Shown here: piece after piece, positions 23,730 to 35,435 of the stretch
Layout: every line of letters starts with the position of its first letter
Position numbering within the stretch: the stretch's first letter is position 1
Assembly: GCA_037962975.1 (NCBI GenBank)
Contig: CM075674.1
Coordinates: forward strand, 42,050,501 to 42,114,500
Length of the DNA stretch: 64,000 nucleotides
From: Clitoria ternatea
Taxonomy: Eukaryota; Streptophyta; Magnoliopsida; Fabales; Fabaceae
Direction: 5' to 3'
Position numbers and translations under genes: made by a program
Notes under the pieces: generated by a model
What the model saw: the letters and a program-made list of their open reading frames with translations, nothing else
What the model was told of the DNA's origin: nothing
The model's database searches: none

Positions 23730-24720
23730 TATCTTAGAGACCGATTTTTCGGTCAGTAACTTGTAATAGTCTGGGTAAAATTAAACTTAAAATCAGAGAC
23801 TGATTTTTCGGTCACAACATTTCTATTCTTTAGAGACCGCTTTTTTGGTCTCTAAACTCTATTTTCTTAAACTTATTCTTAATGCGATAACATAAATTTT
23901 AATTACATGTTCTTAAATGGAAAAATAATTTTTAAAATAACATTTTGTAAATAGAAACTAATTTTTAGATCTTTATTATTATAGAATTAAAAAATATTTT
24001 TCTCTTAATTTTACTTTTTTAAAAATATTTTGTATGTGATAACATAAATTTTATATTAAATATATTTTTATGTAATAACATAAATTTTATATTAGATGTT
24101 TTTAAATATAAAAAAATTATTAAAATAAAATTTCTTAAATGAAAAATTATTTCAAAATAAATCAGATTTATTTTAATAAAAAATATTTTTTCCTTTTATT
24201 TATTTTTTTAAAAAATATCTTTTCAATTTTTTTACAATTAAAAAATATTTTTTCATTTAATTCCATTATTTGAAAAATTATTTTTTATGTGATAACATGA
24301 ATTTTTATTAGATATTTTTCAATGGAAATTTTTTTTTAAAAATACTAATTTTTAAATGGAGATTGATTTTTATTCTCTATTGTGACGGTGACCGAATTAG
24401 TGACCAATTTTATATAAAACTTTACCAAGTTTTTGTTGGTCTCTAAATCGGTCACTAAATTTAGAAACGAAGAAATCAGTCACTAAAATCAGTCTCTAAC
24501 GTTTGTGACTAATTCCTCTACTGCTACTTCGGTCACTAACTTAGAGACTGATATTTCGGTCTCTATTGACAAATTTAGTGACTGTTTTTTCGGTCTCTAA
24601 TTCTAGTGACTGATTTAGAGACCAATAATAATTTGGTATACTTTTTCATGAAATCAGTCTCTAATTCAGTCACAGTAGAGACTGATATATTTCAGTCACT
24701 AAATTGGTCACTAAACAATA
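23730..24720. repeat. CACTA right subterminal repeats
   Basis: Copies of AGAGACCGATTTTTCGGTC-like and GTGACTGATTTAGAGACC-like motifs lie at 23730-23870 and 24365-24720, separated by an AT-rich stretch. They match the left subterminal motifs in inverted orientation. Confidence 0.8.
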
Positions 24721-25074
24721 GTTTTGTTGTAGTGGATGAACTATGAAGACATTGGATGCTGATACTTGCTTGCATAACTACTTTGGCTGTATTATGTGTG
24801 CGTATGTTATGTTTTAGTATTTATGTTTTTATATTTTATAAGATCTAGTTACCTGTTGTAAAATATAATATGTATGGAACTCTGATGTTATGTTTAATAA
24901 AATAAAGTTATTCATGTAAAAGGTTACGCACTCTAATAATTTTTTTAGTAACCTCTGGAATCAGGTTGTGAATCACTTAGTAATTATCAGGTGAAAAATA
25001 AGTTATCCAAGAAATTTTTATATGGTGACGGTAATTATCTTGAGATTTACAAGTTGGTTCCAGGGTGTTACAGT

Positions 25075-26323
25075 TTAATCTTATGTTTTAGTATTTTTCT
25101 TATTTTTATTATTAACTTTTATTTTATTAAAAAACAGGGAAAAGAAAAAGGGAGGGAAAAATGAAAGGGAATGACTTTTAACATAAAACTAGTTGTGGTT
25201 ACCTAAACCACCAATAATTTCCTAAAAAATCTTACTTTCCTAACACGGGCGGGCAACCGATGTTAAAACACCGCCTCTAACACATGTTTTTCTTGTAGTC
25301 AACTAACATCCAATGAAACTATTAAACTAATGGTTAGCAGGAAGTCAAACTAATTATAAGTGTTTTACGCTAGTTTAATTTCTAAAAAAAATTAAATCAA
25401 AAAACCCAAAGTCCAAAGATTGCAAAGGACATGACGAGTTACTAATATGTCTTACAAAATAATTTGGCTCCCAAAATACAAGAAAATGAAATACAATTAA
25501 AATACTAGAATTTACAAATTGCAAAGGACCCCATAATCTTAATTCTTAAGTATTTATACTCAAGTTTATGGTGACTCATATGTCACTCCATTTAGTACTC
25601 TCATTGATGTACCTCACCTCCAATCAAATCCTTAAAAAGGCAATCTAATTTTAGCAACTAGCACTTGTCATCAAGCAGTAACCCTAAAATGCTACTTTCG
25701 TAACGGAACTCCAAAGGGAAATCTCAAGAAGCCAACAAGTGACATACTCTAAGACAAAACAATGGAAGTGAACAAAGACAGGATAAGAAGGGACCAACAC
25801 AAGAAGAGACACAAGCTAAACCCGAAGAAAGAATAAGCATATCACAAACAAGAATTAATAAATGACAAGCAACAATTAAGACGTAAAAACAATGGTTAAG
25901 CACTCAAAACAATTTCTAAAAACTATAGAATACATCTCTGTCTAAGCTATGACAAATACCAACTCAAAATCAACTTCTAATCACTAAATTACAATCAAAT
26001 CAATTGATATTTGTATTTAAAAGTAATTTATGTCTTTGCTAAAAATTTTTATTTTTAAGCCACTGGCGATGGCCTAATGGATAAGGCGTGTCACTTCTAA
26101 TTAGACAATTGTTGGTTCAAGTCCCACCAGGCATGCATATAGAATTTAATTATTTTTTAGAAAAAAAATTATAGAAAAAACATTACTGTAGGAAATACCC
26201 TATATGTCATGTTAACAGACTATTTAAAAAATTATTTTTTTTGAACACGTAAACAAATATTAACCTTTACATTAAATAAAAATATATTCACTCATAAAAT
26301 TATTATTATTGTTATAAAATTTT
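25075..26323 (+). repeat. Tandem unit B, middle part
   Basis: Starts abruptly inside the TTTAATCTTATGTTTTAGT block, continues with GGAACTCCAAAGGGAAATCT near 25706 and the type-2 tRNA-like copy at 26063, and stops at the foldback insertion. Compared with unit C it has no insertion near 25400, giving the empty-site sequence for the solo LTR at 28696. Confidence 0.75.
26063..26134 (+). pseudogene. tRNA-Arg-like pseudogene (unit B, type 2)
   Basis: The D arm is intact and the anticodon loop CTTCTAA is kept, but the acceptor CTGGCGA does not pair with CAGGCAT and the anticodon stem is mismatched. The B box reads GGTTCAAGTCC. Confidence 0.7.
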
Positions 26324-26519
26324 GGCTAAATACACGGTTTGGTCCCCTAACTTTTTAAGTTTTTTCAAATTGGTCCCCTATTTTTTTTTTCAAAGAAGTC
26401 CCAAAACTTTTAAAAACATGTCAATTTCTTATTCGCACATGTGTCACCATTAAAATATAGGACACGTGTCAGATTTTGATTGGGTGATGATTAAATTCGA
26501 ATTTAAAAGAAATGGCACT

Positions 26520-26587
26520 TGGTGAAAGTTGAACCCAGGACCTTAAACACAAATACCAAATGCACTACCACTAGACCACATGTCACT
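26520..26587 (-). pseudogene. tRNA-like sequence in the left arm of the foldback
   Basis: On the minus strand it has a TGGTCTAGTGGTAGTGC A-box-like stretch and a GGGTTCAA B-box-like stretch, with tRNA spacing. The D arm resembles plant tRNA-Gly, but no good anticodon stem forms. The right-arm copy lies at about 27530-27600 in the opposite orientation. Confidence 0.5.
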
Positions 26588-27529
26588 TTCAACATATAAT
26601 TGACACAATTTGTATATGAAGGTAACATTTCATTATCTTTTAAATATAAATGTAACTTAATTTAATTATTATTAATAAGATGTTTATAAGTATATTTAAT
26701 TTATTTATTGTTAATAAAATATCTAAAGGTATATTTAATTTTACTATTGTTAATAAAATATTTCAAAAATATATTTAATTTAATTATTATTAATAAAATA
26801 ACTAAAAATAGTTAAACTAATTATATTTGATAAAATATTTGAAAATATATTTAGTTTAATTATTATTAATAAATTATTTAAAAATACTATTAAATTAAAT
26901 AATTATTAATAATTACTATTAATAATTAATTTTTGAATATTATTTTTAAATACTATTACTATTATTTTTAAATAATATTTTATAAATAATTACTATTAAT
27001 AAATTATATCTAATTTAACTATTATTATTATTATTATTATTTTTAAATAATATTTTATTAATAATAATATTTTTTAATAATTACTATTAATAATTAATTT
27101 AACTATATTTTACTAAAAATATTTTATTTAAATTAAATATTTTAATAATAGTAATTAAACTAAGTATATTTTATTAATTTAAGTAAATTTAAAATATTAT
27201 TTTTAAATAATATTTTATTAATCATAGTTAAATTAGATATAATTTATTAATAATAATAATTAAACTAAAAATATTTTAAATATTTTATCAAAAATAATTA
27301 ATTTAACTATTTTTTAGTTATTTTATTAATAATGATTAAATTAAATATATTTTTCAAATATTTATTAACAATAATAAAATTAAATATACCTTTAGATATT
27401 TTATTAACAATAAATAAATTAAATATACTTATAAACATCTTATTAATAATAATTAAATTAAGTTACATTTATATTTAGAAGATAATGAAATGTTACATTC
27501 ATATACAAATTCTCTCAATTATATGTTGA

Positions 27530-27600
27530 AAGTGACATATGGTCTAGTGGTAGTGCATTTGGTATTTGTGTTTAAGGTCCTGGGTTCAACTCCCACTCCC
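27530..27600 (+). pseudogene. tRNA-like sequence in the right arm of the foldback
   Basis: Mirror copy of the left-arm sequence: ATGGTCTAGTGGTAGTGC, then GGTCCTGGGTTCAACTCCC. It is degenerate as a tRNA. Confidence 0.5.
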
Positions 27601-27841
27601 ACCAAGTGCCATTTCTTTTAAATTCAAATTTAATCATCACCAAATCAAAATCTGACATGTGTACACATGTGCGAATAAGAAATTAACACATGTCCAGCAT
27701 GCCACTAACGGAAGGACCAAATTGACATGTTTTTAAAAGTTTTGGGACCTCTTTGAAAAAAAAGAAATAGGGGACCAATTTGAAAAAACTTAAAAAGTTA
27801 GGGGACCAAACCGTGTATTTAGCCTAAAATTTTAATTGTAA

Positions 27842-27913
27842 GTGCTTGTGGCTTAATGGAAAAGGCGTCTAACTTCTAATCAAACGATTGTGGGTTCGAG
27901 TCCCATTAGACAT
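27842..27913 (+). pseudogene. tRNA-Arg-like pseudogene (unit C, type 1)
   Basis: The TCT anticodon loop and a perfect B box (GGTTCGAGTCC) remain. Mismatches in the acceptor (GTGCTTG against TAGACAT) and anticodon stem (TCTAA against TCAAA) make a functional fold unlikely, although the promoter boxes could still recruit Pol III. Confidence 0.65.
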
Positions 27914-28695
27914 GCATATATAATTTAATTATTTTTATGGATAATGTGTTTGACTTTTAATTAGACGATTGAGGCATGCATATATAATTTAATTATGTTT
28001 TAGAGAAAAGTTGTTGAAAAAACATTACTATAGGAAATATCCTATATGTCAAGTTAGCAGACCATTTAAAAATTATTTTTTTAAAACATGTAATGAATAA
28101 ATGTATTTGCTCTATAAATTATTATTGATTTCTGATCATACCATTGTGGGTTGGAGTCCTACGAGACGACCATGGCATTTGGCTTCTAAAGAGCAGCCTC
28201 CTTTTTTTCCATTTCACCCCATATTGACCTCTTATCGATGTCTTCCCCTTCTCTCTCGTGCATCCATTGTCATTTTCTCCTTCTTTTTTTTAAGCAATAA
28301 GTCGTCATTTCCTCTCTGTTTCTCCACTCAAGTGTGTGAGTATGTGGGTGGGGGAAGTTAATTAGTTTAATCTTATGTTTTAGTGTTTTTCTTATTTTTA
28401 TTATTATTTTTATTTTATTAAAAAAAAGGGAAAGGAAAAGGGGAGGGAAAAATGAAAGGGAGTGACTTTTAACATAAAACTAGTTGTGGTTACCTAAACC
28501 ACCGATAATTTCCTAAAAAATCTTACTTTTCTAACACGGACGGACAACCATTGTTAAAACACCGCCACTAACACATGTTTTTTCTTGTAGTCAACTAACA
28601 TCCAACGAAACCATTAAACTAGTCGTTAGCAAGAAGTTACACTAATTATAAGTGTTTTACGCTAGTTTAATTTCTAAAAAAAATTAAATCAAAAG
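27842..28695 (+). repeat. Tandem unit C, left part
   Basis: A type-1 tRNA-like copy, the tail seen after 12710, then an AGAGCAGCCTCC block near 28190 and GTGTGTGAGTATGTGGGTGG near 28332. Damaged tRNA fragments at about 27936-27980 and 28115-28170 show local rearrangement. It is interrupted at 28695 by a solo LTR and resumes at 31881. Confidence 0.75.
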
Positions 28696-30339
28696 TATAA
28701 CACCCTCTGTTACACCTTAATAAATTCTAGAAAAATTCATAATTTTTTTACTAAAGATATGATTGTTAAAAAGAAACTATCAGAATAAATTACATACATC
28801 ATTTCTGAAATACCTCATAAATATTATTAAAACTTTATAAAGTAATTTTACATTCATCCGAAGAAAATAAATATTAAACATTATAAGAAAGAGAGAAAAC
28901 TCCATGGCCCAGAAGCAGTTACTTAATAACATTATTTATTCATTGGACCACGGTATTCATACCGAGCTCCCTTTCTAGAACGTGCTATATTTACTACCGA
29001 GATTCTTCGATCCTTCCCTTTGAACCATTAATTTAAAACATACGAAACAAAAACACGGAGAAAGGAGTGAGAAACAGAATATAATATTCCTGAATGAGAC
29101 ATAAGCAACAAAGAGTTTTCACAAACTAATATATAATATATAATATCAGTCACAATCACATACACAATCAATTATGAATACATGAATGTTATGCAATATT
29201 TTCATCATAACTTACCTATATATGTGGGCCCTTAAATTTTAATTTGCACTAGGTCAACCAGAAGTTTACACTGTTCTATAAGTCTGGATAATAATAATAT
29301 GAACAGCTCAACTGACATGGAAACACTTAGAGACTAGTCATATTGAGAAAGTTTTTATTGTGAAAGTACCTGATACTAGGGAGCTACCCTAGGTCTCCTG
29401 AATCACCCTTTCACACCCTCTCATCCAAGGCTCGTAATTAAGCCTCCTCTAATGTATCATCGGTTTCTATAATTCGTCCCCAGACAATATCATTTTGTTT
29501 CACTTTAATGATTTATGATGTATGAACTACTTGCATATTTAGTTGATAAAGACTTTTAGAAACTCAATTATTAAATACCTTAAAGGTTTACAACATCATT
29601 TCAATGAACTGTACATTTTCTCAATTCTCTGATTTTCTGTCCCACAAATAAATTTGATATAGTTTTTGAATCTCACTGAAATTGAGTTTCTAAGCCTTAA
29701 ATATCTCAAAACTTTCTCATATAAAACTTTACATAATCTTTCTCAAATTGAATCTTAACAAGATCGAATTTAGAAATCTCAATTATTTCCAAATATCTTT
29801 AGTTATTAAGTTGGAAAAATAAAATAATTTTCTTTTGAAAATTTTATTTTATTAAAAGAGAATAATCTTTAAATCATTAACTAAAAATACTTAAAATTGT
29901 AAAATTTTTCTTTAATTCAAGATTTAATTATCTCAACTTTTTTATAAATTAATTTTCATAAAATGACTTCTTTCTAAAATAAATAATAAAGTTTTTTATT
30001 CTAAATATTAAAAGTAAAGTTAATAAAAATAATTTCTAAGAAGAAATAAAAGATGTAAAATAACAAAAATTTAAAGAGTAAGGTAAGAAAATTCTTACTG
30101 AGTTTTAGTTTTTCGTCATGTTTGCTATATGCTCAACTTCATATCACAAGATCATCAATCATAATCAAATATTATCAATCACAATATCATCAATCACAAT
30201 CAAATAATGTCAATCACAATCAAATAATATCGATCATAATTAAATATCATCAATAATAATCAAATACTAATAATTATAATCAAATCAATTAAATATAATT
30301 CAAATTTTAATGGTTATTTAAATTATCAAAATAGATTTT

Positions 30340-30505
30340 GAATCTTTATAGTCCATTCCTTGCATAGGTCTATGTAAGTCCATATAATCCAGTCCTTGCA
30401 TAAGTAGAGTTCAGTCCATATAGGTCAAACTAGTCCAAGTCCTTGCATAGGTTCAGTCTAGTTCGTATAGGTTATGAAAGTTTAGGTCCTTGCATAGGTA
30501 TGTCA
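30340..30505 (+). repeat. Short array with GTCCTTGCATAGGT core
   Basis: TCCTTGCATAGGT or TCCTTGCATAAGT occurs about four times at 30-60 bp spacing, separated by AGTCCATATAGGTC-like text. A degenerate tandem array inside the solo LTR. Confidence 0.6.
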
Positions 30506-30782
30506 GAGTTAGTTACACCAGATATTTAATTTAAAATTTATTATAAATTTTAAGTTAAAAAGTTAATATTTTAAAATAATATTATTATTAAATTTAAAAG
30601 GAGTAGGGGACTCCTCTCATTATTCTTATGTCTTTTCATATTATATTTCTATCTCACTCCTCCTTACCTCTTGTTCCTGATTCGTTATTGAAAATCTGTG
30701 CGCGCCTCGTCTCTGAGTTCTAAAACATACCAATTTCATTTTAATATAGTTACAAGATGAAAATTTAAATTACTATTTGAAT

Positions 30783-31015
30783 CAGAAAGGGTAAATAGTA
30801 AATTTTAAATAGTTACCATGAATAGTAATAGTAAATAGTAAAATGTGAATAGTAATAGTAAATAGTAAAATGTAAATTGTAATAATAAATAGTAAAATGT
30901 GAATAGTAATACTAATAGTAAATAGTAAAATGTGAATAGTAATAGTAAATAGTAAAACGTGAATAATAAAAGTAAATAGTCATAGTAAATAGTAATTTAC
31001 TATTGAAATAACATT
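30783..31015 (+). repeat. AATAGTAAAATGTG tandem array
   Basis: Repeats of AATAGTAAATAGTAAAATGTG in variable order over about 230 bp. It is AT-rich and simple-sequence-like, and expanded within the solo LTR. Confidence 0.8.
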
Positions 31016-31880
31016 TTACTATTCAGAATAGTAACTTAAAATAATATTATATCTAGTATAATAATAGATTTCTTAAATGATATGAAAATAAACCTAAAAA
31101 ATATAAGAGAGGTATTCTTACCTTGTTATTTTAGCAAAACCTCCTTCCAAAAAAATTATTTCTCTCTCTTACTTTCACCATTATCTCTCTAGCACTACTA
31201 TATTAAGAAAATTTAATAAGAAATTATGATTTTCCTTCGTTCCTTCGCTCGGTATTTATAGGAAGGAAAATTACTATGCATTCTATTATTTTATTATAAA
31301 AGTACTGTGCAATATCTGAAATTTTCGTTTCTGGTTACTGTGTAAGTTTGAAAATTTCATTCATGCACAGTGTTTTGTATAGTAAAATGTCAGTTGAATT
31401 ATTAAGCCAAATAGTAACCTTTCACTCGGTATATTTTAAATATTCAAAATCGGTCTTTTTCGAAATTTAGCGATATTATATCACTCCTCACTAATTTTAT
31501 AATAAGTAATATAAATTTTAAATTTTAAAAATCTAAAAGTTTACGTTAATAAAAATTTATTGGTATGTTTCCAATTTTTTACGATTGGTAAAAATCAAGA
31601 TTTTTCTCAAACCAATCATTTTTAAATAAGTCTACTTGGAATAGATTTTAGAAAATTTTCTTATAATTTAAATTCACTTTCTTATAAATATTTTTAATTT
31701 TAAGTCACTTTATATGAATTTAAAATTATTTAAAATATATTATTTTATTAAAATATTTCCAAAATTCCAAAAATTTCCAGAAAATCATAAATAATACGTA
31801 GATTAAAAAGTTCTAAAGAACCATGATCTAATTCCTTCAAAATTTTAATATAAAAATAAAAATAGGGGTGTTACAGAAAG

Positions 31881-32313
31881 TCCCAAAGTCCAAAGATTGC
31901 AAAGGAAATGACGAGTTACTACAATGTCTTACAAAATAATTTGGCTCCCAAAATACAAGAAAATGAAATACAATTAAAATATTAGAATTTACAAATTGCA
32001 AAGGACCCCACAATCTCACATATCAAGTATTTACACTCAAGTTTATGGTGACTCATATGTCACTCCATTTAGTGCTCTCATTGATGTACCTCACCTCCAA
32101 TCAAATCCTTAAGAAGGCAATCCAATTTTAGCAACTAGCACTTGTCATCAAGCAATAACACCAAAAAACTACTTTGTAACGGAACTCCAAAGGGAAATCT
32201 CAAGAAGCCAACAAGTGACATACTCTAAGACAAAACAATGGAAGTGAACAAAGACAGGATAAGAAGGGACCAACACAAGAGAAGACACAAGCTAAACCCG
32301 AAGAGAGAATAAG
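31881..32313 (+). repeat. Tandem unit C, middle part
   Basis: Resumes with CCCAAAGTCCAAAGATTGC and includes GGAACTCCAAAGGGAAATCT near 32180, colinear with unit B 25410-25840. It ends in ATAAG, the target duplication of the next insertion. Confidence 0.75.
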
Positions 32314-33082
32314 TGATCCGGGATCGATACCGGTATCCGTTCTATAAGACAGTATAACATCTCTTGACCGTTCTTCAACGTGTCACCAGTGTCATCGGTA
32401 TACATCCGGACTCTAAATCCGTATCAGGTGTTCTTCCTATATCGGTTGTACAGGATAACGCCATGCACATCGGATAACACTCACGTCACCATACAGAAGA
32501 CAATGGGCATTACTACAGGGACAAGGATAAAGATTCCATTTTCCATACTATGAGCCATAATCTGCTCCTGGAAATAATCAACTTGTCCCCTAAGACTAGC
32601 CCTACTTTCTCTACGCTCAATATAAAATAGCCACTTGCCTCAATCATGCTGGCAAGTGCACATTAAATAGTAATTTATTTAATTAATGGAGGTTAGTGGT
32701 TCCCCACTAACAAGTCCTCGTATATCGAGCCAATCAGGTATAAGAACTCTCTTCATGTTTACTGGAGGGGGATCCTTTTTTCTCTCTTTTCTGCTAATAT
32801 CTGGATTCCATATAGTGATCACAAAACATTCCCCATTTGGAATACTATTACTATTACTGACTTGAGCGTCGGAGAATCTTTGCAGGTGACACCACCTTTC
32901 GCCCACATCAACACGTAAGGTCGGTGTAAAGGACCTCCAGGATGCCCAAACCGCTCTCTTCATATTGGGACTCCGGATATACATACCGGATACTTACAGA
33001 ACCGGTCTTCAATCCTATTTAATCTTTGACTTTTGTGACTGGCCCCACACCGGATCTCTTGACCCCGGTGCAGGACAGATCA
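32314..33082 (+). repeat. 5' LTR of the gag-only element
   Basis: 769 bp. The first 120 bp differ from the 3' LTR at about ten sites, nearly all transitions and several at CG, while long stretches after that are nearly identical. The presumed primer-binding region follows at 33083 (TTGGCACGCTTAGTGGGA). Confidence 0.85.
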
Positions 33083-33137
33083 TTGGCACGCTTAGTGGGA
33101 CTCGCTAAAGGTATTCCCACCTCTCGTTTTTGAAGCC

Positions 33138-34669
33138 TTGTCTTGTATCATAGAAGGCAATGGGAGAAACCTACCAGATGGGCACGTGGAAGATATCACT
33201 GCCCAAGAACAACCAGTTAACAGGCGCTTAGTTCTCGAGTCGCCTGTGGAAAGTTCAAGAGGAATGGTGCAGGTGTCTGCACCAGATCCAAGGGATGAGA
33301 TGATACGAAATTTGATGGAAGAATTGATTGAGTTGAAACGTGAAAGAAAGAGCGTGGAGGAGAGAGCCACATCTCAGACCGAGAGGACACTCCACACAAC
33401 TGAAGGAGAAAAATCCACAACCCCTCAGTATTCAAACATCCTCATATTTAAGGGGAAAGAACAGACCCATGATTTTGAGGGGAGAGTTGCTAAAGAAAAG
33501 AGAGAGTTGGTGACAGCATCCCCTGTAACTTATAAGCTTAAAGTTCCTTTTTCAAGGAGGCTTATGAGCGTACATATCCCTAAGCACCTGCAAACCACTC
33601 AGCCACTCTCTATTGGAAAGTATAGTGGTGAAATAAATCTCACTAAGCATCTTGATGCTTACGTATTTGAAGCCATGTACTTAGGGATTGATGAAGATGT
33701 TATGTGTCGAATGTTCTGAAGAACATTGTCAGAAGAGGCCATCGGCTGGTTCAAAGGATTGCCAACAGGATCGATAGATTCCTGGACTGAAATGGCAGCT
33801 ACCTTCAGAAATCACTTTGTCATCTCTAGAGATATTCCCAGGATATCTCATACTTTAGCCCAAATCAAGCAGGGCGAAAGCGAGACTTTGAGGGATTTTA
33901 TAAGAAGATTTTACAAGGAAGCAGCTCTGGTTTCTAACCTCACAGAGGCCATTCAGCTGTATATCGTTATTGAGGCCTTGCAGCCAGGATCAGCCTCCGC
34001 CCTCTCGTTGGCAAAAAATCCATCAACAACATTTAAGGAGTTCAGGAAGAAAGCCTCAAAATACGTTGGCATAGAGATGCACTTAGAGGCTACAGTTACG
34101 AAGATAAAACCACCAGCACTAACCTCATAATCATGGAGAGATAAGGACAGGATGAGGTCAGAATGCATGGAAAGGCCATTCAGCAGCCCTAAAGTTAACA
34201 ATACCTCTCCTCAACATCGAGAGAGACATATCAATTCCTTTAGCCATTATGCACCTCTGAGAGCCAGACCATCTCAGATTTTGAGAGAGGTAGGATCGCC
34301 AACATTCAGTGTTTATGGCATTAGGAGGCCAACCCCTGTGAAAAGACCAGGGAATCCTCGAAAGTACTGTGATTTTCATGAACAGACAGGACATTCCACA
34401 GATGAATGTCAAGCTCTAAAGAACGCAGTCAAAACTTTGATCCGGGAAGGCAAGCTCAAACAATACCTGTTTAATGAAAGGTCTTTTGATGAGCTAGACC
34501 GGACGTAGAAACAGGGAAGAAATCGCTAGGACGGCGATGCTGATCATCCCACTCCGATCAGAAGATTTACTGCTTCTGAAAAACAAAAAGGAGTCATGGT
34601 TGGCGAGCTTGTGCAGCAAAATGTTATGCCCCAACAACAACTCCAAGGCCGTCGAGAGGTCATTGATTA
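33138..34669 (+). pseudogene. TAT-like gag of the gag-only element
   Basis: One frame runs through gag with in-frame stops TGA 33717-33719, TAA 34128-34130, TAG 34506-34508 and another TAG near 34527. The core domain contains SEEAIGWFKGLP and SWTEMAATFRNHFV (33726-33840) and GESETLRDFIRRFYKEA. A zinc-finger-like CDFHEQTGHSTDEC lies near 34371. Capsid proteins of this type allow packaging of element RNA even without pol. No ATG is found at the expected N-terminus; the frame starts from a TTG, so the start may be mutated. Frame conservation despite few stops suggests loss of coding capacity is fairly recent. Confidence 0.8.
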
Positions 34670-34983
34670 GGGATCAACAAATCAAGGCCAAAAATGCCCT
34701 TCGCTATTATAGCTAGTTGGTAAGACGGTGTATACTCTTTTTCCTTACTTGGGTTTATCCCATTCGGTTTTACTAAGAAGGTCTAACGAGGCATGACCCC
34801 AACTCAGCTCTCTTTCTTTTGTAATTCATAATTAATGAAATATTCTTTGTGTTCACCCAATTCTTTATGATTTTATTCTTAGCACAACACTGTTGTGACA
34901 AAATACTTTCAGGATAGATGATCCTAACTACGTATCCGTTGTTAGCGATGAACCTCTTTGAGGGTATAAAAGGGTGAACCATA

Positions 34984-35435
34984 TGGTGAAGGCCTGGAGG
35001 GTAAGATTAAAACTGAACTCCAGGTGCAGCCAGTAGGATCAACACCGAACTGCCGCTTGAAGGCCCAGATTGTAGGATTAAACCGAACTCTGGGTACGGT
35101 TAGTAGGTTTGGCCGAACACTGGTGAAGGCTTGGATTGTAGGATTAAACCGAACTCCAAGTACGACTAGTAGGTTTGGCCGAATGTCGGTGAAGGCTTGG
35201 GCGCAGTAAGCTGGTTCTTTTTTAAGACCATGCTGAACCCCAAGTAACGGGCGCAGTAGGATCAAGATTAGCCCTGTTCTGAACCCCGTGTTGAAGGCCC
35301 AGATTGTAGGATTAAACCAAACTCTGGGTACGGTTAGTAGGTTTGGCCGAACACCGGTGTAGGCTTGGATTGTAGGATTGAACCAAACTCCAAGTACGAC
35401 TAGTAAGTTTGGACAAACGTTGGTGAAGACTCAAT
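34984..35435 (+). repeat. 68-bp tandem repeats downstream of gag
   Basis: The unit TGAAGGC(C/T)(T/C)... GTAGGATTAAACCGAACTC ... TAGTAGGTTTGGCCGAA recurs at about 34986, 35054, 35122, 35190 and again at 35291, 35359 and 35427, a clean 68-bp period. Tandem arrays in this position are common in TAT-lineage elements. Confidence 0.8.

Larger units (their letters stand above)
14555..24734 (-). mobile_element. CACTA (En/Spm) transposon, 10.18 kb, structurally complete
   Basis: The termini are CACTACAAGAAAA at 14555-14567 and its inverted partner at 24722-24734 (CACTACAACAAAA, 12 of 13 identical). The 3-bp target duplication GAT is at 14552-14554 and 24735-24737. Many copies of a GACTGATTTTGTGACTGA-like or AGAGACCGATTTT-like motif fill both subterminal regions. 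Two genes on the minus strand (TNP2 transposase, then a TNPA-type protein) have frames that join cleanly through GT-AG introns with no stops. It sits in an older LTR. Both ends and both genes intact mark it as potentially autonomous. Confidence 0.93.
12796..25074 (+). mobile_element. LTR-derived insertion splitting unit B, itself split by CACTA
   Basis: Excluding the CACTA element, about 2.1 kb of LTR-like sequence is present (12796-14551 and 24738-25074). It ends with GGTTCCAGGGTGTTACA, directly followed by unit B text. A plausible plus-strand promoter is TATAAATA at 13007-13014, with a pyrimidine-rich, CT/AC leader. 14040-14280 carries the G-rich text of an LTR body. No internal gag or pol is present, so a solo LTR is likely. 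The left end is not defined (no clean TG or target duplication), so the left coordinate is where unit B homology stops. Confidence 0.5.
26324..27824. mobile_element. Mutator-like foldback element, 1.5 kb, with 9-bp target duplication
   Basis: The element starts GGCTAAATACACGGTTTGGT and ends with its inverted complement. The inverted repeat covers nearly the whole element (two arms of about 700 bp), so it is close to one large palindrome. The 9-mer TAAAATTTT flanks it at 26315-26323 and 27825-27833, as made by Mutator-superfamily transposases. There is no transposase frame. Each arm carries a tRNA-like sequence, followed by AT-rich text toward the centre. The right arm has about 50 bp not present in the left. 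Confidence 0.88.
28696..31875 (-). mobile_element. Solo LTR, 3.2 kb, minus orientation, in unit C
   Basis: The right edge GGGTGTTACA is the TGTAACACCCC start on the minus strand. Flanks AAAAG (28691-28695) and GAAAG (31876-31880) match at four of five positions as a target duplication, and unit B shows the uninterrupted site. The left terminus reads TATAACACC, so the minus-strand 3' end is mutated from the usual CA. A minus-strand TATAAATA near 31249-31256 supports the orientation. No gag, pol or second LTR is found. Two internal repeat arrays are listed separately. Confidence 0.75.

Noticed and set aside
28696..31875. A complete retrotransposon
   Set aside because: No second LTR, primer site, gag or pol; it fits a solo LTR better.
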